Below, piece by piece: positions 1 to 5,629 of a stretch of 8,041 bases of DNA. The translations under genes were made by a program, and so were the position numbers. Where the stretch lies: assembly GCA_002686195.1 (NCBI GenBank), contig NZAS01000010.1:1-8041 (forward strand). Reading direction: 5' to 3'. The notes beneath the pieces were generated by a model. It saw only the letters and a list, made by a program, of their open reading frames with translations. It was not told the origin of the DNA and ran no database searches. Positions within the stretch are counted from its first letter, which is position 1. Every line of letters begins with the position of its first letter. This DNA comes from Candidatus Pacearchaeota archaeon (lineage in GTDB: Archaea > Nanoarchaeota > Nanoarchaeia > Pacearchaeales > GW2011-AR1).

Positions 1-2
1 CT

Positions 3-560
3 GTTTCGCAACTTGTGGACTCTGCCTCTGGAGTGCACCCACGATGGTCAGATTATTACATTCGTAGATACAGGATTGCTGCTCGTGACCCACTTTTTAA
101 AATGTTAAAAGAACAGGGTGTTCCCTGTAAGCCTGAGAATGGACAAACTAAAAGAAAGGCATCTACTTGGGTTTTATCATTCCCTGTAAAGGCTCCAGAA
201 GGATGTGTGAAGCGAACTGATGTATCAGCGCTAGACCAACTCAAACATTATAAAAATCTACAACACAACTGGTGCGAACACAACGCTAGTATGACTGTAT
301 ATGTTAGAGATGAAGAATGGTTTGAGGTAGGAAATTGGGTATATCAGAATTGGGATATTATAAATGGAGTGTCGTTTTTACCATATGATAGTGGACTTTA
401 TAAACAGGCTCCTTATGAAGAGATAGACCAAAGAACCTACGAAAGCTTTATAAAGAGGGTCCCCGTAATAGATTATAGTCAACTGTCTAAATTCGAGATG
501 GAAGACAATACTCACGGCAAAGCCGAATATGCCTGTGTGGGTGATAAATGTGATATATAG
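3..560 (+). CDS. nrdJ: Adenosylcobalamin-dependent ribonucleotide reductase, class II monomeric type, C-terminal part (5' end outside window)
   Basis: The enzyme family reduces ribonucleotides (triphosphates in the Lactobacillus leichmannii type) to deoxyribonucleotides in the cytoplasm, using a radical made from coenzyme B12. The frame is open from base 3, so the in-frame GTG at 15 is an internal valine and not a start; 185 residues remain of an enzyme usually near 700-750. Recognisable family sequence includes ASGVHPRWSDYYIRRYR near the start of the fragment and VYVRDEEWFEVGNWVYQNWD followed by GVSFLPYDSG in the middle. The protein ends CVGDKCDI: two cysteines five positions apart, matching the mobile redox pair (C731/C736 in the L. 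leichmannii enzyme) that re-reduces the active site. The active-site cysteines and most of the barrel lie upstream of the window. The intact C-terminus suggests a working gene. In a virus it would feed DNA replication. Family assignment is from recognition of these motifs, not from a search. Confidence 0.92.
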   Translation, partial: VSQLVDSASGVHPRWSDYYIRRYRIAARDPLFKMLKEQGVPCKPENGQTKRKASTWVLSFPVKAPEGCVKRTDVSALDQLKHYKNLQHNWCEHNASMTVYVRDEEWFEVGNWVYQNWDIINGVSFLPYDSGLYKQAPYEEIDQRTYESFIKRVPVIDYSQLSKFEMEDNTHGKAEYACVGDKCDI

Positions 561-564
561 GAGG
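559..564 (+). promoter_or_regulatory. Ribosome binding site AGGAGG for the 43-residue gene
   Basis: A perfect AGGAGG begins inside the TAG stop codon of the reductase gene and lies 5 bases before the ATG at 570. The overlap suggests that ribosomes finishing the reductase can start the next gene. It is the main support for calling the short downstream frame a gene. Confidence 0.8.
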
Positions 565-569
565 ATTGT

Positions 570-701
570 ATGGCAGTAGTAACGACAGTAGTAGTTTTAA
601 AAACTTATAAAAAACTCAAGAAAATGGAAAAGAGACTGAAAAAAATGGAAGAAATGGTAGAACAATTAGTGTCAATGACGACAGGAGGAGAGTTGAAGTA
701 A
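570..701 (+). CDS. Small basic helical peptide, 43 residues, unknown function
   Basis: This short frame runs from ATG at 570 to TAA at 699-701. It starts MAVVTTVVVLKTYKKLKKME: a short hydrophobic stretch (about residues 2-10), then a lysine/glutamate/methionine-rich segment (about 11-36) with leucine, methionine or valine spaced like an amphipathic helix or coiled coil, and a polar tail. The hydrophobic stretch is too short for an ordinary transmembrane helix, though it could lie in a membrane surface. Support for a real gene is a perfect AGGAGG 5 bases upstream, a tight fit between the reductase stop and the next gene's start, and a second strong ribosome binding site inside its own 3' end. 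I do not recognise the family. Possible roles (guess only) are a small membrane-associated or oligomerising peptide. Confidence 0.7.
   Translation: MAVVTTVVVLKTYKKLKKMEKRLKKMEEMVEQLVSMTTGGELK
683..692 (+). promoter_or_regulatory. Ribosome binding site for the 69-residue gene
   Basis: AGGAGGAGAG lies within the last codons of the 43-residue gene, 10 bases before the ATG at 703. It fixes that ATG as the start and links translation of the two small genes. Confidence 0.7.
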
Positions 702-702
702 T

Positions 703-912
703 ATGACATCTGAAAAAGACTTAACTGGACAAGCAAAAAAAATGGGGAGAACCGCAGGTCTTAAATCTGACGGAACCCTAGACAGCGTTCACTCTCATAG
801 TGGAACTGAATATAAAGAAGGAACTATAGCAGCCCGAACTACAAAACCAGACGTGCCCGATTCAAAGGGGCTTGGTGACGGTGCTAGAGCAAAGTCTAAT
901 AAAACTAATTAG
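703..912 (+). CDS. Small polar protein, 69 residues, probably disordered, unknown function
   Basis: The gene starts one base after the TAA of the preceding gene and ends with TAG at 910-912. The protein is rich in Lys, Asp, Gly, Ser and Thr, has no cysteine or tryptophan, a single tyrosine and very few large hydrophobic residues, so it is unlikely to form a compact core alone. A histidine pair (SVHSHSG, about residues 28-34) and repeated short Gly/Asp/Lys motifs (LKSDGTLD, SKGLGDGAR) are visible. The start is supported by AGGAGG upstream. It is the last + strand gene before the convergent - strand block, and the two stop codons overlap. No family recognised; it could be a small virion-associated or regulatory protein, but nothing in the sequence decides this. 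Confidence 0.72.
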   Translation: MTSEKDLTGQAKKMGRTAGLKSDGTLDSVHSHSGTEYKEGTIAARTTKPDVPDSKGLGDGARAKSNKTN

Positions 913-1970
913 GATTTGATAACGTAATCAGAAATTTGTGTTGGTTCTTTATTCAAGCTTAATTTACATATAGTGCCTTTACTACTATAAGTAATAGTTT
1001 TAGAAACCACTCTATGATTATTTAAAGCTAATTCGTCTTCAGGCACCATTAATTCGACTATCGAACCTATACCTATATAAAATGCTTTAGTAGCGGTTAG
1101 AGAAATTTGAGAAGTATTTTTCTGTTTACTAATGACTTCAAAAAAAGCTGCTTCAGTTGCAGATGCAGTATCCTTGAATTTTCCCTTTAGGGTCGAACCT
1201 ATAACACCAGTGGGTAGATTACCATCTCTATAGAAGGCCCCCTTTCCGTCTATTGTGGAGGTTGTAACAAAAGAGGGAACAGCCCTTACTTTATGAGTAT
1301 AGCTACCTATACCATCTAAATATGCAAATCTGGCCGAAGGTTCACTATCTAAAGATTTATCCTTCACGAAAACTATATTAGAAACCTCACCATCATCTAT
1401 CATGTCTATATTATACCTAAAAACAACACCATCGTTTATACTATCGGTATCTAAGTGAGATTTTAATTGTTTTGTAGCTAAATCATATGGAGACTGATTT
1501 ACTCCTCTAACACCTTTCATTAGAGCAGGTGGGGTAGTTTCATTTAGCATATTAAGACCTATTCTAGTAACTCCACCGATATTAACTTTATCTTGTATAA
1601 TACTGGATAGATACTGAGAAACTGTATACCCATCAAAATTATCCTTTTCTGTTAAAGATATAGTTTGTGCCTCTTTACCTTGTATGTATGTCCTACCATC
1701 AAAAGCTGATATTTTTATACTTTTATCGGAAGGATTGAATTGGCGTATAAATCCTCTAAATATAGGAACATTATCTTCTGAACCATAATTTAAATAAAAC
1801 TTTAATTCTTTATTTAGAAATTTTCCTTCTTGGGCGTCGGTATCATTTAATACACAATTAAGAGAAATTATTTTACTATTACCGGGAAATTTAATATTAA
1901 CGCTATTAAATTGTGTGTACTCTTTATCCCCTATAAATAATCTAGCTTGCTGATAAGTATTGTCCGACAT
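909..1970 (-). CDS. Baseplate hub-like tail protein (phage gpD / T4 gp27 / XkdQ type fold), 353 residues
   Basis: Hub proteins of this superfamily form the ring at the tail tip that links tube, spike and baseplate. Residues about 8-100 are beta-rich and carry the typical order of the first hub domain: a short ligand-like start (ARLFIGDKEYTQF), strands, then PIFRGFIRQFNPSDKSIKIS followed by AFDGRTYIQG. Next comes the expected YTVSQYLSSIIQDK helix (about 115-128), which in relatives opens the helical segment. A last beta region (about 295-345) contains YIGIGSIVELMVP and NNHRVVSKTITYSSKG, like the closing barrel where relatives place a 'value of g, path to v' strand set. Length is close to T4 gp27 (391) and XkdQ-like proteins. 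The start ATG has AGGTGGAG upstream and lies inside the 3' end of the preceding gene (29-base overlap). The assignment rests on the domain pattern only; identity to any named member is probably low. It could instead be the Dit/Tal-type hub part of a non-contractile tail. Confidence 0.62.
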   Translation of the reverse strand: MSDNTYQQARLFIGDKEYTQFNSVNIKFPGNSKIISLNCVLNDTDAQEGKFLNKELKFYLNYGSEDNVPIFRGFIRQFNPSDKSIKISAFDGRTYIQGKEAQTISLTEKDNFDGYTVSQYLSSIIQDKVNIGGVTRIGLNMLNETTPPALMKGVRGVNQSPYDLATKQLKSHLDTDSINDGVVFRYNIDMIDDGEVSNIVFVKDKSLDSEPSARFAYLDGIGSYTHKVRAVPSFVTTSTIDGKGAFYRDGNLPTGVIGSTLKGKFKDTASATEAAFFEVISKQKNTSQISLTATKAFYIGIGSIVELMVPEDELALNNHRVVSKTITYSSKGTICKLSLNKEPTQISDYVIKS

Positions 1971-4900
1971 CTATTACGTCTCCACCTAATGGTATGTAAC
2001 CATTATCTGTTATGTTTCCACTGCTATCCAATTCTAGTATATGGGTAACTCTAATAGAACAAGCAAATTTAGGTATAACCTCTCCTGTAGGATGGTCTTC
2101 TGACATATCAGTCATCACACCAAATAATCTAGTTATACTACTATCTCTATGAATTACATCATAATAAAGTGGGACAGCATCCCTTTGAAATTCATGGAAC
2201 TTGGCCCTAGTAGTTTCAGTATCGCCTTTCAAATCAACTCCACCTAATTTTATCTGACCCCCTTCTGCTCCTATACGTCTCATTTGAGAAATACCTGACC
2301 GGTCCTTAATTTCTTGAAAGGTGCCCTTTCTTACAAAAGACACAGATTGGGCAATTGCATAATTATTTAAAGAAACATGCATTGGGTCTACAATTTCTAT
2401 TAACTGAGAATGAGAATTATTATAAGGATACATAGACATAACTTTAAACATAGGTTTAGTCAATTCTATACCCGATTCAGCATTAGAATCTATTTGGGTT
2501 ATTAAAAATATTAACGCATAAGAACTCTTAGTCCACTTGTCATCTATACCATTTGTGCCAGAACCCTTATCATCAAAGAAATTATCTTCATAAGGATATT
2601 CAATATTAGTACTGTGGGAGGTTTTTTCCCAATCAGGTGGTGGATTAAATATAATTTCGCCTGACCTATAAAAGGTACTATCGTCTTTCCCTTTCAGCTT
2701 AGTTTTATCTATCACTAATAGGGGTTTCCATACTATAGTAGAAGAATTTCTAGTCTTTTTAGATGGATATAGAACCTGCATTCGAATTTTAGGCCATCCC
2801 GAAGTTGAGCCCACTGTTATATCATTCGCTATAGCAGATGGAGAAAAAGCAGAAGCTGCTAACCTATCATGAGCAACTCTAACAAAAATTCTATCGAATT
2901 TTTCTTTTCTCGCCATAAATAAAGCATTTCTTGGGCCATCTTTATCACTATCAAGAGCCGAAGCATTATCTGCATCATACCTATTGTCTGGAGAATAATG
3001 GTCCGCTGAAGTTAATATATCGAAAGCTGTAGAATTATTTAAAGCGTGGGTCTCTTCAACACTAGAACCAAAGATAGGGGTTCTATCACCTCTATTTGTA
3101 ACATTAAGGTCATACCACTTAGGTGTTCTTAACTTTGCTTTATTGGTGAAAAGGAAAACGCCATAGTTCCATTTAGAAACCTCTGGTGTCTGCCCGTCTG
3201 ATAAAGCAGCCGCTGACCCCACAGTTAAATATGAACTGGCATCCCAATGCACAATAGGTGACGTATTAAATCCGTCATCGGCTACCTGTGTATGGCTGTC
3301 TTCAATTTGTGCTCGTACTAATCTTTTGGTAGGATAATATCTATAATTTCCATCTTGATGTTCCCTCCACCAATCAAAAGCATATATCAAATCCTTAGTT
3401 CCTTCAACGCTTCTAAAATCAGCACCATTAACTAATTTATCTGTAATATTATAAGTAACGTCTGCCGCTTGATGATTAGCTGTATTTCCAACTGTGTCTC
3501 CACTAATAAGTTTATTGTCATCTATATAATAATACGAAATGGATTTATTAGAACAGCGCACTTTAGATTCCGTAGCGTCTGCTAATATGTTCGTTCCTAT
3601 TGAGTTTTCTTCTACAATAGGATTACCCAGAGAAACAGAACAAATAGTGCTGTTAAGATTAGGATTGGCTATCCTCATAGGATTTGTTGGAAGTAAGTCA
3701 GGATTAACACCATTGTATAAAGAAGCCTGAAGATATATCCTTTCTCCGGGATATAACTTACCAATATCTGTTGCACCTCCGTAACTATCGGTAGCTTCCA
3801 AATTATTCACTAACTCTGCTCTTAACACTTTGGCAACATTTTCTATAGTAGCATTAGCATCCGCTCCCGGCTGCATCGTTCTTGCGATAAGGGTCTTCTG
3901 TTTTATGGAACCATCAGAAGCGTCCACACCGTCCACCGTAAAACTAGGAGCAAATTCCTCAACCGATTCAAACACTCCCCCAGTCGTAGCAACCAAGGAG
4001 GGACTCGTTACCCCAGCTGCTCCACAAATTGGGACCAACCCTTTATTATCATGTTTAAAGGTTATTTTATATCTTGCGCCCACTTGGACTATCTCTGGAG
4101 CTGCCTGAGCCAGACCAGTAAATTCGCTTCTCGAATGATATGTTATGTCTGCGAGTGCAGAAGACAAAGCCGTCGCTACTGCATGTGGTGTAGCAACCGT
4201 AGATGTTGAACCTTGGTTGCCTGATGAAATTATCATAATAATAGGCATGGCAGGGTCTTGTCCGCCACTCCAAATCATATCCGGCGTAGTTGCATTGGAA
4301 CCGTCAAATTGAACATATAAACCATAAGTTTCATCCATAGTTGAAATAAATAACACTTTACCTGCAAAATCAACATTTGTGAATCCTGCTACGTCTGAAC
4401 CGCTATCCCTTGTAGTTATTTCTGATTCTGCCTGAACTCCACCAATCCTGCCTTCCTGATATGTGACTTTTACCTGAGCCCCAGTTCTGGCAACGTTGCT
4501 ACAATATGCGTGAACTGTTTTTGTATGAGGTAGTTCAGCAGAAGTAGCACTAATAATTCTGTCGTTATTTCCTAACCAAACATTGTCTATACCAGAAAAT
4601 GCTCTCTTTCTATCTACCTTAAGAACACCTACAGGAGGTACATTAGCTGGTTCAAACACGGGTATACGTGCTGGTTGGCCGCCCGGAGTGTAGGTAACTC
4701 CACCAGTAAAGCCAACCACTGTTATATCACTAGCATCATTTGTGGCTATAGTGTTATTACCGGCTGCACCTGCGACATCTTGTGTGAGAGTAACAGTTGC
4801 TGAAGAACCTTCTACGGCTGTTATTTTATTAGTATGAGCATTACTGGCGTGATTAACGGCAGCGGCAAATAACTCTGCCGCCTTGCTAGGATGCCCAAAT

Positions 4901-5619
4901 GTACCTTGAGTTCCTATATATGTTATGCCACCTTCATAACTATTACTATTCCTCTCATCGTCAAGCGTATAGACGACTGTTGTGCCATCCGTTGACTCAA
5001 CTGTAACAGTTGAATCGTCTATGTCAGCAGCAGAGCTGTTGGTAAATTGTACTGTTCCTGTGGCAGCAACATCTGGCAACTGTGTACCATCACCACTAAC
5101 TGAGACCACACTGAATGAATTTTGACCACTATCATAAACGGCACCACTAGTGGCTGTCGTTTTAATAGAATCATCTAAACCGGCAAAGGTGTTTAAAGCT
5201 GAAGAACCGCTACCTGCGTGGGCTGTATACCATTTAGATAAAAATCCCTCTTGGCTTTTAACTCTAATTAAAGGATAAAATTTCTTGGATTGAGTATATA
5301 TATGGCTAGTTATACCAAAAAAGGTAGGCTTATCATTTTTAATAAAAGATACATTTGCTTTTTTTTCAGAATTGTCTGCCCCGTCATCCCAATCTATATG
5401 GAATTCCGAAACAGCTTCATTAGCCTCTATTCTGTACCAGTATCTTTGAAAAGCCCAAAAGCCATATCCAGTAGCCTGAGAAGGATTGTCTAAAATAGAA
5501 CCTGCCAAGGCATCGGGGCTATTCATTAATAGTGCATTACTATCTGCTCTAGCATCTGCTTCAGTTTTATAAGCCTTTAAAACAAATTTTTTCGCTTCCG
5601 CCGCTGTTGTTACTGCCAT
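1942..5619 (-). CDS. Large modular tail/baseplate protein, 1225 residues
   Basis: I do not know a named homologue, but the protein is clearly modular and structural. Residues about 60-123 look PKD-like: FHIDWDDGADN, then SHIYTQSKKFYPLIRVKS, matching the W-D-G...H-x-Y...F/Y-P-x-x-x-V pattern of that beta sandwich. A Gly/Ser linker follows at about 134-150. Residues about 190-308 and 417-551 are two diverged beta-rich modules, each with a D-x-T-x-x-Y start, an alanine-rich helix (SKAAELFAAAVNHA; HAVATALSSALA) and a GG end (VVGFTGG; VATTGG); a third partial copy may follow at about 560-605. The middle (about 620-1090) is unassigned and contains FDWWREHQDGNYRYYPTKR. The last 125 residues form a distinct domain (GGQIKLGGVDL, FHEFQRDAVPLYYDV, GVMTDMSEDHPTG). 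There is no signal peptide. The ATG has AGGAG 5 bases upstream. Sitting between the LamG protein and the hub gene, it is probably a tail-tip connector or adhesin. A virion structural role is likely; the exact part is inferred. Confidence 0.72.
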   Translation of the reverse strand: MAVTTAAEAKKFVLKAYKTEADARADSNALLMNSPDALAGSILDNPSQATGYGFWAFQRYWYRIEANEAVSEFHIDWDDGADNSEKKANVSFIKNDKPTFFGITSHIYTQSKKFYPLIRVKSQEGFLSKWYTAHAGSGSSALNTFAGLDDSIKTTATSGAVYDSGQNSFSVVSVSGDGTQLPDVAATGTVQFTNSSAADIDDSTVTVESTDGTTVVYTLDDERNSNSYEGGITYIGTQGTFGHPSKAAELFAAAVNHASNAHTNKITAVEGSSATVTLTQDVAGAAGNNTIATNDASDITVVGFTGGVTYTPGGQPARIPVFEPANVPPVGVLKVDRKRAFSGIDNVWLGNNDRIISATSAELPHTKTVHAYCSNVARTGAQVKVTYQEGRIGGVQAESEITTRDSGSDVAGFTNVDFAGKVLFISTMDETYGLYVQFDGSNATTPDMIWSGGQDPAMPIIMIISSGNQGSTSTVATPHAVATALSSALADITYHSRSEFTGLAQAAPEIVQVGARYKITFKHDNKGLVPICGAAGVTSPSLVATTGGVFESVEEFAPSFTVDGVDASDGSIKQKTLIARTMQPGADANATIENVAKVLRAELVNNLEATDSYGGATDIGKLYPGERIYLQASLYNGVNPDLLPTNPMRIANPNLNSTICSVSLGNPIVEENSIGTNILADATESKVRCSNKSISYYYIDDNKLISGDTVGNTANHQAADVTYNITDKLVNGADFRSVEGTKDLIYAFDWWREHQDGNYRYYPTKRLVRAQIEDSHTQVADDGFNTSPIVHWDASSYLTVGSAAALSDGQTPEVSKWNYGVFLFTNKAKLRTPKWYDLNVTNRGDRTPIFGSSVEETHALNNSTAFDILTSADHYSPDNRYDADNASALDSDKDGPRNALFMARKEKFDRIFVRVAHDRLAASAFSPSAIANDITVGSTSGWPKIRMQVLYPSKKTRNSSTIVWKPLLVIDKTKLKGKDDSTFYRSGEIIFNPPPDWEKTSHSTNIEYPYEDNFFDDKGSGTNGIDDKWTKSSYALIFLITQIDSNAESGIELTKPMFKVMSMYPYNNSHSQLIEIVDPMHVSLNNYAIAQSVSFVRKGTFQEIKDRSGISQMRRIGAEGGQIKLGGVDLKGDTETTRAKFHEFQRDAVPLYYDVIHRDSSITRLFGVMTDMSEDHPTGEVIPKFACSIRVTHILELDSSGNITDNGYIPLGGDVIDVGQYLSAS
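1957..2334 (-). other. C-terminal domain of the 1225-residue protein, possible baseplate-attachment domain
   Basis: This covers about residues 1096-1221. The sequence style changes here from long surface-like beta modules to a compact, charged and aromatic domain with RRIGAEGGQIKLGGVDLKGD, FHEFQRDAVPLYYDVIHRD, TRLFGVMTDMSEDHPTG and a final GYIPLGGDVIDV. It lies directly before the hub gene. By position and character it may be the part that docks the protein to the hub or tube; that role is inference. Confidence 0.4.
1980..1987 (-). promoter_or_regulatory. Ribosome binding site AGGTGGAG for the hub-like gene
   Basis: Read on the - strand, AGGTGGAG stands 9 bases before the ATG at 1970 and lies within the coding end of the 1225-residue gene. 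It supports this start despite the 29-base overlap and suggests translational coupling. Confidence 0.6.
3840..5220 (-). other. GC-rich segment inside the 1225-residue gene
   Basis: Hand counts on 60-base lines give about 40-57% G+C for most of this stretch (for example the lines at 3961, 4741 and 5041), with a dip near 4561. Lines outside are lower: about 25-28% at 1861, 2401 and 2461, and 30-33% at 5221 and 5341. The segment encodes about residues 133-593, which is just the block of repeated beta modules. The change at 5220 falls at a Gly/Ser linker. Counts cover a sample of lines only, and part of the shift may come from Ala/Gly/Thr-rich protein content. Confidence 0.55.
3967..5052 (-). repeat. 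Two diverged protein-level modules within the 1225-residue protein
   Basis: Module one is about residues 190-308 (4696-5052) and module two about 417-551 (3967-4371). Both show, in order, a strand with an acidic D-x-T/E turn and a tyrosine (VESTDGTTVVYTLDD; ISTMDETYGLYVQFDG), a G-x-QG turn (IGTQGTFGHPSKAA; SSGNQGSTSTVATPHAVA), an alanine-rich helix, a strand (ATVTLTQDVAG; YKITFKHDNKG), and a valine-rich end closing with GG. The repeat is visible only at protein level; no long exact DNA repeat was seen. The alignment was made by eye and the module edges are approximate. Confidence 0.4.
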
Positions 5620-5624
5620 ATTTT

Positions 5625-5629
5625 CTCCT
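5625..5629 (-). promoter_or_regulatory. Ribosome binding site AGGAG for the 1225-residue gene
   Basis: On the - strand the sequence TAGGAGAAAAT precedes the ATG at 5619. AGGAG shares its first two bases with the TAG stop of the upstream LamG-domain gene, the same design as at 559-564 on the other strand. The spacing to ATG is 5 bases. Confidence 0.8.

Noticed and set aside
15..17. GTG as the start of the reductase gene
   Set aside because: The frame is open upstream to base 3 and reads VSQLVDSASG, normal internal reductase sequence, so this is an internal valine codon.
570..600. The hydrophobic start of the 43-residue peptide as a transmembrane helix or holin
   Set aside because: Only about nine hydrophobic residues occur before the lysines, fewer than the roughly 18-20 needed to span a membrane.
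905..912. The palindrome CTAATTAG as a bidirectional terminator
   Set aside because: The arms are only 4 bases, with low G+C and no run of T on either side, so it is too weak for an intrinsic terminator.
4067..4273. A 68-codon frame on the - strand in another phase, and a 92-codon + strand frame at 3830-4108
   Set aside because: Both lie wholly inside the 1225-residue gene, lack good ribosome binding sites and give protein sequence without domain character. They are shadows of the real frame.
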